64,000 nt of DNA, taken from Mangrovimicrobium sp033283385. Lineage in GTDB: Bacteria; Pseudomonadota; Gammaproteobacteria; Pseudomonadales; Halieaceae. Position numbers and translations under genes: made by a program. The stretch spans positions 124,001-188,000 of the forward strand of contig JAWMQQ010000003.1 in the NCBI GenBank assembly GCA_033283385.1, in the 5' to 3' direction. Positions within the stretch are counted from its first letter, which is position 1; each line of letters opens with the position of its first letter. The notes under the pieces were generated by a model. The model was not told the DNA's origin, searched no databases, and saw nothing but the letters and a program-made list of their open reading frames with translations. Below are positions 1-8,802 of the stretch, one piece after another.

Positions 1-568
1 GGGCGAAGTCCGTGTAGACACGGGCCGGATAGCGTTTTTCGTAGATGACGGCGTCCTGCATATCGCGCAATTGCAGCCCGGCCTGGCTCTTCTCGTCGTA
101 GATGGTGTACAGGCCCTCTTCCTTCAGGGCCTTCATGCGCGGCGAGTTTCGCGCCTGGCTCGACACTTCGTAGCCCGCCTGCTCCAGCCTCTCGCGGAAG
201 GCCGGCAGCGCGGTATACCCAAGACGCTGGTCGTAGGGGCCCTGGTCCGCCACCAGGGGTTCCTGCGCAGGACCCTCCCTGACCTTGAACTCGATGCTCC
301 GGGAAAACTCGGCCAGCCAGTGGGCGATTCCGCGGTTGGAAGACAGCTCGTCGACGATAAAAGCGGCGAATGCAAGCAGGCACAGGCCCAACACTGTGGA
401 GACAATGCGCAGCAGGCTGATCCGTCGGCGCGGCTGCCGGGGAGCGCTCCCTGGAGGGGTCTCTACCGCGCGGGGAGCCCTGAGCGGCTCGAGCGCGGGG
501 AATTCACCGATTTCTATCACCTCGCGGCGGTGGCGTGGGGCGGGCTTGGCTTTCGAGAAGAGGCCCAT
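1..568 (-). CDS. Transglycosylase-domain (PBP-like) protein, N-terminal part, cut by window edge
   Basis: The minus strand reads openly from an ATG at 568 to the left edge with no stop, so only about 189 N-terminal residues are present. They show a basic cytoplasmic head rich in Pro and Arg, one membrane anchor (about residues 52-72, LLRIVSTVLGLCLLAFAAF), then a periplasmic segment with YDQRLGYTALPAF, KSQAGLQL and RYPARVYTDFA. These phrases resemble the region just before the GT51 peptidoglycan glycosyltransferase domain in PBP1-like proteins of gammaproteobacteria. The catalytic ENRELLD-type region would lie outside the window. A longer start at 607 is possible and in frame, but neither start has a convincing ribosome binding site. 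The family call is inferred from short motifs and the single-anchor architecture. Confidence 0.6.
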   Translation of the reverse strand, partial: MGLFSKAKPAPRHRREVIEIGEFPALEPLRAPRAVETPPGSAPRQPRRRISLLRIVSTVLGLCLLAFAAFIVDELSSNRGIAHWLAEFSRSIEFKVREGPAQEPLVADQGPYDQRLGYTALPAFRERLEQAGYEVSSQARNSPRMKALKEEGLYTIYDEKSQAGLQLRDMQDAVIYEKRYPARVYTDFA

Positions 569-709
569 GCAGGGTCGGCACCGTGAGAACGGGATGATGC
601 CAACCATTCTAGACCGGCAGGTACCGGGTTCGTAAACACGACATTTTGCGCATATCCCGCCGACCACCCCGGGCGCATGGGTTACGCTCGTTACCCCAGG
701 CTCGAGCTA

Positions 710-1576
710 TCAACTCCAGCGAAAAACACCCCTATCCAGCACCACCCGCTCCCCATTCGCCACCATCTGGAACACCGCCCCATCGTCAGTGCGCCAGATA
801 AAGGTATCGAGCCTGTCACCGGGATAGACCGGCCTGGAAAAGCGGCCTTCCATATGACCGAACCGGGAGACATCTCCCTCACACAGCCCCCGCAGCAGCG
901 CCCGGCAGGCAAAGCCGTAAGTACCCAGACCATAGAGAATGGGGTTTTCAAACCCATCGGCACGGGCCCGGGTTGGTTCGGTGCCATGGGGGTGACGATC
1001 GCCGGAGAGCCGGTAGATCAGTGATTGGTTCAGCCCAACGGGCAGGGAAATTTTTACATGCGGCTCGCGATCCGGTTTGCACCAGGGCGTCGCCCCCGAC
1101 GGCCCCCGGGGGCCACCGAAATTACCCTTGCCCTGGGCAAAGATTCCCGAACAGGTTGAGCCCAGGTACTCGTTGGTGTCCGCCAGGGTGATACGGGTCT
1201 CCTGGACCACCAGGGCGCCGGAACCCTTGTCGTATACCTGGCGCAGTATGGTGGAGAGATGCGCCCTGCCGCTCACCGGAAGTGGCCGGGCGAGAGTGAC
1301 GCTCTGTTCGCCGTGCACCATGCCGACGGGGCTGAGCCCGACTTTTTGCCAGCCCAATAATTCCATCCAGTTGCTCTGCAGGCCCATGATGGTGGCAAAA
1401 GAGGGAATCACCTGTTGCGGCAGTCCCGGCGTGTTCTCGGTGGTAAATTGCAGTTCCTTGAGAGGGTCATCGAGACCGGCGCCAACACCCACGGCATAGA
1501 GTAGTGCGCGGTCAGAGTCCCAGTTCCAGTAGCCATTGACCATCTCCTGGTCAATGAGGTGGTCGTATTTGCTCAT
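710..1576 (-). CDS. MaoC-like (hotdog) dehydratase/hydratase, 288 aa
   Basis: This is a double-hotdog protein of the (R)-specific enoyl-CoA hydratase 2/MaoC type, which hydrates trans-2-enoyl-CoA in fatty acid or steroid side-chain breakdown in the cytoplasm. The N-terminal half carries the FATIMG and WQKVGL stretches typical of the non-catalytic hotdog. The C-terminal half carries LSGDRHPHGTEP followed by GFENPILYGLGTYG, which matches the hydratase-2 signature. The usual GDxNPLH core reads GDRHPH here, so the Asp is kept, the Asn is replaced by His and the usual His is shifted by one. ATG at 1576 (MSKYDHL) is preferred over an upstream in-frame TTG at 1603. It lies 78 bases downstream of the MFS gene on the same strand and may be cotranscribed. 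The substrate is unknown. Confidence 0.8.
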   Translation of the reverse strand: MSKYDHLIDQEMVNGYWNWDSDRALLYAVGVGAGLDDPLKELQFTTENTPGLPQQVIPSFATIMGLQSNWMELLGWQKVGLSPVGMVHGEQSVTLARPLPVSGRAHLSTILRQVYDKGSGALVVQETRITLADTNEYLGSTCSGIFAQGKGNFGGPRGPSGATPWCKPDREPHVKISLPVGLNQSLIYRLSGDRHPHGTEPTRARADGFENPILYGLGTYGFACRALLRGLCEGDVSRFGHMEGRFSRPVYPGDRLDTFIWRTDDGAVFQMVANGERVVLDRGVFRWS

Positions 1577-1654
1577 TTCGTTTTTCTTGGTAATTGCAGG
1601 CAAGGTAACCCGTATTATAAACAGCTGCGTAACCCGCCAGGAATCGGGTTGCTA

Positions 1655-2953
1655 CTATGCCGCGGCAACGGCGCCGAATTTTTCCGAGGGATGTCCCGGC
1701 ACCCGAAGCAGCGAAATGGCGAATGTCAGCAGCGTGAGCGACGTCAGCAGGGCGAGAAACAGCAGCCGGTAACTGCCGGTCGTATCGTACACCCAGCCTG
1801 CGAACAGCGGTGCGAAGGCAGAAAGCACGGAGATCAACAGGGTCGACGCCCCCAGCACCTGGCCATAGACGCGAGTGGCGTAGAGATGGCCCACGAGGGA
1901 GGCATAGATAGGGAAGACGCCACCGCCTCCGATACCCATGAACACCGCAGCCAGCAACAGCATCTCGTAACTCTGCGCGAACTTGAACAGCGTACAGGCC
2001 ACAGCCAGAGAGAGGGTCATGATGGCGACCACCAGCTTGATATTGACCGTATCGCTGAGCCAGCCGAGAAACGGGCTGGCGAACACCCCGATCAGGGCCA
2101 CCAGTGATACCAGGAAGGCGCCGCGCACCACGGGCTCGCCCATGTCCACGGCGAACAGGGACAGATTAGAAAGTAATGTGGCATTGGTAGCCATACCGGC
2201 GCCGGCGATCAATACGATCAGCCAGAAATTACGCTGGCGGAATAACTGCATGAAGCCGACATCTCCGTGCACGGGGGCGGCGTCCTGGGTGGCCGGCGGC
2301 TCAGAGGGCTCCGCGCCCAGGGCGCGCAGGCGCTTCAGTTCGGGCCGGTCCACGACAAACAGCCAGCTCAGCAAGGGACCGGCGATCATGATCAGCACCC
2401 CCATCGCGCCAATGGCGATTCGCCAGTCGTGGGCTTCCATGGTGGCGGCAAACAGCGGCGGATAGAAGAAGCCGCCGAACTGCGTCCCCAATGCCGCAAT
2501 GCCGATTGCCAGCCCGCGGTACTGCACGAACCAGCGGGACAGTATCGTCGCCGTGGCCAGCAGGCTGAGCGTAGCGGCGCCGATACTGATAAAGAGTATG
2601 TAACTGGCGACTACCATCCAGACATGTGTGCTTATCGCGACCCAGAGAAATCCACCCCCCATCACGATGGAGCCCGGCACCAGTATCCGCTGGCTCGGGT
2701 AGCGGTCCAGCATGCGGCCGATAGTCGGTGAGCACAGGCCGATCACCAGGAACATGCCGGTGGACCCCGCCATGATCGCCAGCCGCCCGGCGGAGAACTC
2801 TTCGGATACCGCGCCCGCCACGAGGCTGTAGAGATACACGGTGGTACCCATCCCGATGCTGACCAGCAGCAGGAGGACCACGACCAGTATCCAGCCGTAA
2901 AAGATCCGCGGGGAAGCAATCGTGTCGTTCGTCGGATTCGTAGCCATAAGCAT
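1655..2953 (-). CDS. MFS transporter, 432 aa, monocarboxylate/oxalate-formate-like
   Basis: This is a polytopic inner-membrane secondary transporter with about 12 hydrophobic segments. The opening FYGWILVVV, the RWF-x-RGLAIGIA phrase after helix 4 and the conserved GIGxGGVFPIY segment in the second half are typical of the MFS branch that includes oxalate:formate antiporters and monocarboxylate carriers. A charged central loop (ELKRLRALG to about residue 220) separates the two six-helix halves. Length is normal for the superfamily. ATG at 2953 and ATG at 2947 are both possible starts. It is followed by the MaoC-like gene and is divergent from the AsmA gene, with about 210 bases between them for two promoters. 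The substrate is probably a carboxylate, by family only. Confidence 0.85.
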   Translation of the reverse strand: MLMATNPTNDTIASPRIFYGWILVVVLLLLVSIGMGTTVYLYSLVAGAVSEEFSAGRLAIMAGSTGMFLVIGLCSPTIGRMLDRYPSQRILVPGSIVMGGGFLWVAISTHVWMVVASYILFISIGAATLSLLATATILSRWFVQYRGLAIGIAALGTQFGGFFYPPLFAATMEAHDWRIAIGAMGVLIMIAGPLLSWLFVVDRPELKRLRALGAEPSEPPATQDAAPVHGDVGFMQLFRQRNFWLIVLIAGAGMATNATLLSNLSLFAVDMGEPVVRGAFLVSLVALIGVFASPFLGWLSDTVNIKLVVAIMTLSLAVACTLFKFAQSYEMLLLAAVFMGIGGGGVFPIYASLVGHLYATRVYGQVLGASTLLISVLSAFAPLFAGWVYDTTGSYRLLFLALLTSLTLLTFAISLLRVPGHPSEKFGAVAAA

Positions 2954-3165
2954 CCACTGGTTTATTCTTATTGCCGGGCTCGAAGGGCCAAACCCGTATC
3001 GCGTCGCAGTAAGATAACATCACCCGGAAGTGCCTTCACCCGGTATCGCGTGGGGATATTCAGGGTGGTGCACGGGTCACCGGGTAGCCGGATAACGCTT
3101 CTGCCATACTATGGCTTTCCGAGCTTTCAAACGCGGCGCAGCGAGGCTGGATAAGGCGACCCTGA

Positions 3166-5190
3166 ATGCCAAGAACCCTCCTCATCTTTCTCTGCATCAC
3201 CCTGGCGCTGGCAGCGACGGCGTTGGTGGTGGTATCAACACTGCGCATACCTATAGAGCTCTCGTCCTACAAGCCACTGATCGAGTCCAGCGCCAGCAAG
3301 GCGCTGGGGCGCAGAGTCAAACTGGACGGCGACATTACGGTAACCACTTCGCTGTGGCCCTATTTCGAGATTCGGAGCCTGCGTATCAGCAACCCACCCG
3401 GCTTTGCCGAGGATGGAGCAGCCGTGGCAGATATGGCCAGCATGGATGTCGCGCGGGTGACCGTGGGATTGCTGCCACTACTAAAGAGAAGGATCGATAT
3501 CCGCGAGTTCCGCGCTACCGGAGTCCGCCTCGACCTGGCCAGGAATGCAGAAGGCGAGACAAACTGGTTGCTGCTGGAGCGCGAATCCAGGGCCGAGCCG
3601 GCGCCGGCGACAGACACTCCCGGGAAGGAACCCGGGACCGCGAGCCCCGATAGCCTGTCCGTGGGAAAACTGCTGCTGGAGGATATTCGCGTGCGCTTCC
3701 TGGACGCCGGCGCAGAGCCATTGGAGTTCCACCTGGACACGGCCAAAGGCAAGGCACCGCTCGGCGAGCCCATGAAGCTCGACATGCAAGGTGGCATCTT
3801 GCATGAGCCCTTCAAGCTGCACATCCGGGCCAGTTCGCTGGCCGGTTTCCTGGCCATGGCCCGAGCCGAACTGGGAATTGATCTGGAAATTGCAGGAACA
3901 CAGCTGTTTTTCAAGGGCCGCAGCGAGGCACTGCGCGGCAACCGCAGTACCCGCTTGAAGCTGGTGGCGAAGGGGAAGGATCTCAGCAGCCTCGATGACC
4001 TGTTGCGCCTGGATTTGCCGCCAATCAAGGACTATCGAATTGCTGCCGATTTACACTTAACGCCCGAAAGGATCGAGCTATCCGCACTGCAGGCTACCGT
4101 AAAGGACAGCATACTGGTCGGCAACCTGGTGGTGGACCGCAGCAGCGCCCACCCCGCGGCGCGGGCCAATCTTACAGCACGCCACATCCAGTTGGCGGAT
4201 TTCGATACCGGCGACTGGACGGCCGCCGCCGCACCCGCGGAACCGGTGGCGAACGAGGCCTCCACCGAGGCCAGCGACAGCGCCCCGCCGGAGGATGAAA
4301 CGACCACGCACAACAAGCTGTTGAGTTCCGAGGCGCTGCGGCGTGCCGATATCGAACTCTCGGTCGACGTCGACGCGGTCCTGTCGGGAAAGGACCACCT
4401 TGGCAGCGGCCACCTGGTCGCCACCCTGAAAGACGGCCGCATAGAGGTGGCCCCGCTGCACCTGCGGTTACCCAACGCCGCCCTGCTGGTAGAAGCCTCG
4501 CTCAAACCCGGCGAGTTGGCTTCGGAGGCCTCCCTGCGTGTGAAGATCGAAAACTTCGATTTCGGCGTACTAACACGATTATCAGATCCCGAAAGCGAGG
4601 TGGGCGGCACCCTCAATGTGGATCTCGACGTACGTTCGTCTGCCCGCAACGCCAATATCCTGGGCGGCGCCAATGGCTACTTCGATATCTCCACACAACC
4701 AACCAACCTGCAATCCGGAATGGTCGACCTGTGGGCCGTCAACCTGCTGTCATCAGTAGTCACCTCGGCCAGCAAGGACAAGAAAGCCTCGGAAGTGAAC
4801 TGCTTCGTCGGACGCTTCGGCCTGGAAAACGGAGTCATGACCGCAGAACAGCTCGCTGCGGATACTTCCAAAATCCGCATCTGCGGCGAGGGGAAGGTCA
4901 GCTTCGCCGATAACGACTTCGAACTGTTGGCAGTACCGAGAGCGAAGAGAGCCGAATTCTTTGGCCTGGGGACACCCCTGAAAGTAAAAGGTAACTTCGA
5001 GGACTTCCGCATCGGCATGAAAGGCGGCGTTCTTACACTGGCAACCACAGCAGTGAACTTTGTCATCAGTCCTGTCACCACCCCCATCAAACGCCTGTTC
5101 CAGAGAGACCTGCCTGAGGATGGTGGAGATATCTGCTCACTGCCCATCGGGCCGAGAACCCAGCCGTTGCGACCGCTGCCGGGTTGTTGA
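3166..5190 (+). CDS. AsmA family protein, 674 aa
   Basis: This is a large envelope protein of the AsmA/YhdP group, which is linked to outer-membrane biogenesis and glycerophospholipid transport between membranes. It starts with a short N-terminal membrane anchor (about residues 4-25), followed by RIPIELSSYKPLIES and ALGRRVKLDGDI, the usual AsmA N-domain opening. The C-terminal part (about 430-640) has the AsmA repeats: GLENGVMTAEQLAADTS, GEGKVSFADNDFEL and GTPLKVKGNFEDF. A low-complexity acidic/Ala/Pro linker lies near residues 355-385. The start at 3166 is the first ATG with a hydrophobic anchor behind it. The gene stands alone, divergent from the MFS gene, with the CBS gene about 140 bases downstream. 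Confidence in the family is high; the specific cargo is not known. Confidence 0.88.
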   Translation: MPRTLLIFLCITLALAATALVVVSTLRIPIELSSYKPLIESSASKALGRRVKLDGDITVTTSLWPYFEIRSLRISNPPGFAEDGAAVADMASMDVARVTVGLLPLLKRRIDIREFRATGVRLDLARNAEGETNWLLLERESRAEPAPATDTPGKEPGTASPDSLSVGKLLLEDIRVRFLDAGAEPLEFHLDTAKGKAPLGEPMKLDMQGGILHEPFKLHIRASSLAGFLAMARAELGIDLEIAGTQLFFKGRSEALRGNRSTRLKLVAKGKDLSSLDDLLRLDLPPIKDYRIAADLHLTPERIELSALQATVKDSILVGNLVVDRSSAHPAARANLTARHIQLADFDTGDWTAAAAPAEPVANEASTEASDSAPPEDETTTHNKLLSSEALRRADIELSVDVDAVLSGKDHLGSGHLVATLKDGRIEVAPLHLRLPNAALLVEASLKPGELASEASLRVKIENFDFGVLTRLSDPESEVGGTLNVDLDVRSSARNANILGGANGYFDISTQPTNLQSGMVDLWAVNLLSSVVTSASKDKKASEVNCFVGRFGLENGVMTAEQLAADTSKIRICGEGKVSFADNDFELLAVPRAKRAEFFGLGTPLKVKGNFEDFRIGMKGGVLTLATTAVNFVISPVTTPIKRLFQRDLPEDGGDICSLPIGPRTQPLRPLPGC

Positions 5191-5330
5191 AAAGATCCGG
5201 CGGGCACGCTGGACGCGCCTGGCCAGACTGCGCTACACACCCCCGTCCGCCCGACTTGTCAGCACCCCTACTTTCCCCGAAACTGCAGCAATAACCAGTC
5301 CCAACGGATTGACCCCGGAGAGCACCAGCC

Positions 5331-5804
5331 TTGCCCGACAGCGACTACGTCAAGTGCAGCGACATCATGCACAGCCCGCCGATCTACCTCTACCTGGACA
5401 GCACCGTGCAGGAAACGATCGAAGTGCTGATAGAACACCACATGCAGGACGTGCCCGTGGTGGACCACAACAAAGTCTACGTCGGCGAAATCAGCATCCG
5501 GCGCCTGGCCGGACTCCTGCTACCGACCAGCCTCAGCATGGAGCAGGGGCTGAAAAACACCAGCTTCATGCGCGAGACCCTGGAGGATCTCCGGCAGCGG
5601 CTGTATAACGCCAGCGGCGGTCCCATCGAACCCTACGTGACAAAGGACACCGTGGTGGTCTACCCCGACTCTCCCCTTATCGATGCGCTGATGCTCCTCT
5701 ACCATAGATTCATCCGCATTCCCGTCGTCAGTCGCGAAAACGGCCACCTGGTCGGCGCAATTTCCCTGATCACCCTGCTGCGAACGCTGGAAGAGGCCGA
5801 TTGA
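5331..5804 (+). CDS. CBS-pair domain protein, 157 aa
   Basis: This is a stand-alone tandem CBS domain protein, a cytoplasmic module that usually binds adenosyl ligands. CBS1 (about residues 8-70) opens with CSDIMHSPP and contains QETIEVLIEHHMQDVPVVD. CBS2 (about 95-155) contains VTKDTVVVYPDSPLIDALMLL and RIPVVSRENGHLVGAIS. The longer start is a TTG at 5331, with GGAG about 10 bases upstream. An internal ATG at 5367 would remove the beginning of CBS1, so the TTG is preferred. Its stop overlaps the start of the transporter gene, which implies translational coupling. An attractive inference is that this CBS protein senses a nucleotide and modulates the adjacent ion/carboxylate transporter. Confidence 0.85.
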   Translation: MPDSDYVKCSDIMHSPPIYLYLDSTVQETIEVLIEHHMQDVPVVDHNKVYVGEISIRRLAGLLLPTSLSMEQGLKNTSFMRETLEDLRQRLYNASGGPIEPYVTKDTVVVYPDSPLIDALMLLYHRFIRIPVVSRENGHLVGAISLITLLRTLEEAD

Positions 5805-7144
5805 TGATCAACCCGGAGCCGGCCTCTGTCTTCATGGGGCTCGACCCGGTATGGCTGTCGTCCGCTATATTTCTCGCGACCTATATCCTGCTGGTCTCCG
5901 AACGCGTGCACCGTACCGTTGCCGCGATGTTCGGCGCCGGGCTGATGATCCTCAGCGGCATCATCACCCAGGACGACGCTTTCGACGGCGTGGACTTCAA
6001 CACCATTTCACTGCTGGCGGGAATGATGATCCTTGTAGGCATCACCCAGCGCACCGGTGTTTTCCAGTACGTAGCTGTGTGGGTGGTAAAAAAAGCGAGG
6101 GCCAGCCCCCAGGGCATATTGCTGGCCCTGGCGACGGTGACGGCCGTATTCTCCGCATTTTTCGACAACGTGACGACGGTGCTGCTGATCGTCCCCGTTA
6201 CGCTGCTGATCGTCGAGAAACTGGAGCTGTCGCCCTACCCATTCCTGATAGCCCAGATCTTCGCCTCCAACATCGGCGGCACCGCGACCCTTATCGGGGA
6301 CCCCCCGAATATCATGATCGGCTCCGCGGTGGGACTCACCTTCGCGGACTTCATCACCGAACTGGGGCCCGCGGTCCTGGTGATACACGGTACGGTACTG
6401 GCGCTGCTGTACCTGCTCTGGCGCAAACAGCTGCACAGCACCGCCGAGGCGCGTGCGCGGATCATGGCCTTCGACGAGCGGAGTTCCATAACCGACCTGA
6501 AGCTGTTGCGCCAGTCGCTGTCGGTGATGGCCCTGGTCATCGCGGGTTTCATTTTTGGCGAACACTTCGGGCTGAAGTCGGGCAGCGTGGCGCTCGGCGG
6601 TGCCGCGCTGCTGATGCTGCTCTACACCGCCGGCAGGGACGGCAAGGTGCAGTCCCGCCGGCTGGACGGCATTCTGTCGGAACTGGAATGGAGCACCATC
6701 GTGTTCTTCATGTGCCTCTTCATGATGGTGCACGGCCTGCGCGCCAGCGGCGTACTCGACCTGCTGGGTCAACACATGGTCGCACTGACCGGCAACAGCC
6801 TGGAGGCCACCACGTTTGCCACTCTCTGGCTTGCGGCGTTCGCCTCCTCGGTCGTCGACAACGTGCCGTTTGTCGCCACCATGATCCCGGTACTGGAGAG
6901 CACGTCGTCCTATCTTGGGGGCGAGGAACAGATGAGGCCGGTCTGGTGGGCACTGTCCCTGGGCGCGTGCCTCGGCGGTAACGGCACGCTCGTTGGCGCA
7001 ACCGCCAACATCATCGTGGCCGGCTTCGCCGAACGCGCCGGCTACCGGATCAGCTTCTTACGCTTTCTGCTGCTGGGGATACCGGTGCTGTGCCTGTCTG
7101 TTGCGATAGCCTGCGTTTACCTCTATCTGCGCCATTTCGCCTGA
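5804..7144 (+). CDS. ArsB/NhaD (SLC13-like) ion transporter, 446 aa
   Basis: This is an inner-membrane transporter of the ion-transporter superfamily that includes ArsB, NhaD and the eukaryotic P-protein, with about 11-12 hydrophobic segments. The two inverted-repeat signature loops are clear: SNIGGTATLIGDPPNIM near residue 155 and LGACLGGNGTLVGATANI near residue 390. The first has the GDPPN diagnostic of the P/NhaD/ArsB group. ATG at 5804 forms a TGATG overlap with the stop of the CBS gene; a TTG one codon earlier is less likely. The pairing with a CBS protein suggests nucleotide-controlled transport. The substrate could be Na+/H+, arsenite or a dicarboxylate. I see no arsenic-resistance neighbours, so an arsenic role is not supported. 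Confidence 0.87.
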   Translation: MINPEPASVFMGLDPVWLSSAIFLATYILLVSERVHRTVAAMFGAGLMILSGIITQDDAFDGVDFNTISLLAGMMILVGITQRTGVFQYVAVWVVKKARASPQGILLALATVTAVFSAFFDNVTTVLLIVPVTLLIVEKLELSPYPFLIAQIFASNIGGTATLIGDPPNIMIGSAVGLTFADFITELGPAVLVIHGTVLALLYLLWRKQLHSTAEARARIMAFDERSSITDLKLLRQSLSVMALVIAGFIFGEHFGLKSGSVALGGAALLMLLYTAGRDGKVQSRRLDGILSELEWSTIVFFMCLFMMVHGLRASGVLDLLGQHMVALTGNSLEATTFATLWLAAFASSVVDNVPFVATMIPVLESTSSYLGGEEQMRPVWWALSLGACLGGNGTLVGATANIIVAGFAERAGYRISFLRFLLLGIPVLCLSVAIACVYLYLRHFA

Positions 7145-7226
7145 TATACTACCTGCCCGAAAATTTACACATCGGTGATTCCAGGCCCGCAAGCGGGTAA
7201 GCAGGGCAATCTCCGTGGAGGTATCA

Positions 7227-8189
7227 ATGGTATCGATGAACGTCCGGCCGCTGCGGGAAGACCTTCCCTACGGCATCAGAATCAGCGGAGTAACCCTCGA
7301 GCTTCTTGAAGACCCGGCGGTTCGCAAGGAGATCGACGATCTTTTCATCCGGCACGGGATGATCGTCTTCGAGGGCGTGGAGCAATCGGATGAGATGCAA
7401 CTCGCCATCAGCAACTGCTTCGGCCCATTGAAGGAACACCCGGTCGCCGCAGTCAAAAGGGTCGACAAGAGCCGTCTGCCCGGCGTGGTGGAAATTGCGT
7501 CGGCCCCGGGCAGCGGCGGCGTCGTCGAAATCGACGGTAAACAGGTATCGCACTGGCTGCCCTGGCATTTCGACCATTGCTATAACGACGAGTTGAACCG
7601 CGCCGGTGTCCTGCGCTCGCTGAAGCGCGTCGAAGAAGGTGGCATTACCGGATTCCTGGACGGCGTGGCGCTGTACCGGGCATTCCCCGGGGAATTGCTG
7701 GAGAAGATCGAAGGTCGGGATGTGCTCTACCGGCTGGAAACCCAGTACGACCAGTTGAAGTTCGGCCTTCCGCGGCAGTACCGGATGGTCCGTCCAAAAC
7801 CGAGCAGCCCCGAATTCCTCAAACAGGCCAACTCGATGCCCCGCGCCATCCATCCCGCAGTGTGGACGCGCCCGACAGGGGAGAAGGTACTACACGTTTC
7901 GATTTACATGGCCCAGGGCATCCTGGGCGCGGAGAACACCGAGGGCGACGCGCTGCTCGAGGAAGTCTGCCAAACCATCAACCAGCTCTCCGGGGAATTG
8001 AGCTATCACCACAAGTGGCGCCCGGATGACATGCTGATCTGGGACAACCTGCGCATGTTGCACAGTGTTTCCGGCAATCGCCCAGAGGACGAACGAGTCA
8101 TGTTCCGCACCACGATAAAGGGCGACTATGAGCTCGGGCGCTGGGAAGACGCGCCTGCGGGGGATGCAGTAGCTCGCACACAAATGTAG
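7227..8189 (+). CDS. TauD/TfdA-family Fe(II)/2-oxoglutarate dioxygenase, 320 aa
   Basis: This is a cytoplasmic non-heme iron oxygenase of the TauD/TfdA family, which hydroxylates small organic acids using 2-oxoglutarate and O2. The facial triad is visible: H114-x-D116 in WHFDHCYND and the distal His at about 279 in MLHSVSGN. The conserved Arg follows in RVMFRTTIKGD. ATG at 7227 is chosen because GGAGG at 7217-7221 sits five bases upstream; the longer frame begins with a GTG inside that site. It is clearly paralogous to the protein at 46654-47601, sharing GPLKEHPV, WHFDH-YNDE and VWTRPTGEKV. It is monocistronic, between the transporter and a tRNA. The substrate is unknown. Confidence 0.88.
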   Translation: MVSMNVRPLREDLPYGIRISGVTLELLEDPAVRKEIDDLFIRHGMIVFEGVEQSDEMQLAISNCFGPLKEHPVAAVKRVDKSRLPGVVEIASAPGSGGVVEIDGKQVSHWLPWHFDHCYNDELNRAGVLRSLKRVEEGGITGFLDGVALYRAFPGELLEKIEGRDVLYRLETQYDQLKFGLPRQYRMVRPKPSSPEFLKQANSMPRAIHPAVWTRPTGEKVLHVSIYMAQGILGAENTEGDALLEEVCQTINQLSGELSYHHKWRPDDMLIWDNLRMLHSVSGNRPEDERVMFRTTIKGDYELGRWEDAPAGDAVARTQM

Positions 8190-8523
8190 CCGGATTTTAC
8201 TATGTGACGCCTGCCGAAATTGCATAGTTCGTGGAGGGTTTTGGTTGCGAATTCGGGGGGCTGTGGGCGTCGCTGATGGAGAACTCCTCGATCCGGGATA
8301 CAAAAGGATGGTCGAGTCTTGCCCGCCCGGGCCATGGCTTGACTATCCCTGGCTCCCCACAGGGAGGACGTGGACGGGAGATGATACCCGGGATTGCCGA
8401 CTCGAGCGGAACGGCGCCTGTCCGGCCGTGGATGGCGGGACAGGATCACTAACGTCAACGGTGTTCGACTTTTCTTTAAGCCCTTGTTAATAAAGGACTT
8501 AATGCCAGAAAAGGAGGGGTAAA
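8190..8523. other. Intergenic stretch without a supported gene
   Basis: The 334 bases lie between the TauD-like gene and the tRNA-Pro 3' end. Short open frames here (for example 8231-8452 and 8245-8490) lack ribosome binding sites, recognisable motifs and the codon bias of their neighbours. The AT-richer end next to the tRNA (about 8455-8520) probably holds the tRNA termination signal, but I see no clean hairpin with a T-run. Confidence 0.5.
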
Positions 8524-8600
8524 TGGTCGGTGTGAGAGGATTTGAACCTCCGACCCCTTCCTCCCGAAGGAAGTGCGCTACCAGGCTGCGCTACACACCG
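8524..8600 (-). tRNA. tRNA-Pro (CGG anticodon)
   Basis: The complementary strand folds as a full 77-base tRNA. It has the acceptor CGGTGTG pairing with CACACCG, a D-arm with AGCGCAGCCTGGTAGCGC, an anticodon arm CTTCC-TTCGGGA-GGAAG and a T-arm with GGTTCAAATCC. The loop places CGG at positions 34-36, so it reads CCG proline codons. The 3' ACCA is encoded. It is a single tRNA, not in a cluster. Confidence 0.96.
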
Positions 8601-8729
8601 AGGTTTTGAGGCGCGCAACTATACCAAAAGGCCCCAAAGAGGCCAAGGGGTTCATCTTATTGTTTATTCTCCATTCCCAGGGAGGTCTCACTCCCCGGGC
8701 TGCGATGCCGCCGAACTCCACGCCCCTCC

Positions 8730-8743
8730 TTGACCGGGGTCAA
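8730..8743 (+). promoter_or_regulatory. FNR/Anr-type operator
   Basis: TTGAC-CGGG-GTCAA is a perfect five-base inverted repeat with a four-base spacer. It fits the CRP/FNR-family consensus (TTGAT-N4-ATCAA, with the Anr/Dnr variant TTGAC/GTCAA). Its centre lies 41.5 bases upstream of the start point predicted from the TATAAT at 8766, the class II activator position. It precedes the multiheme cytochrome gene. Confidence 0.75.
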
Positions 8744-8765
8744 ATATCCGCAACACACCCGCCCC

Positions 8766-8771
8766 TATAAT
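8766..8771 (+). promoter_or_regulatory. -10 element of the multiheme cytochrome promoter
   Basis: This is a perfect TATAAT hexamer. Counting it as -12 to -7 puts the start point at about 8778, giving a 25-base leader before the ATG at 8803. No TTGACA-like -35 lies at the right distance. The FNR-type site occupies that position instead, as expected for an activator-dependent promoter. Confidence 0.7.
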
Positions 8772-8802
8772 CACCAAACCTGGTCTACGCACGGTGGCAG
8801 TC

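Noticed and set aside
8231..8490. Small open frames upstream of tRNA-Pro
   Set aside because: No ribosome site, no motifs, and overlapping alternatives of equal quality.
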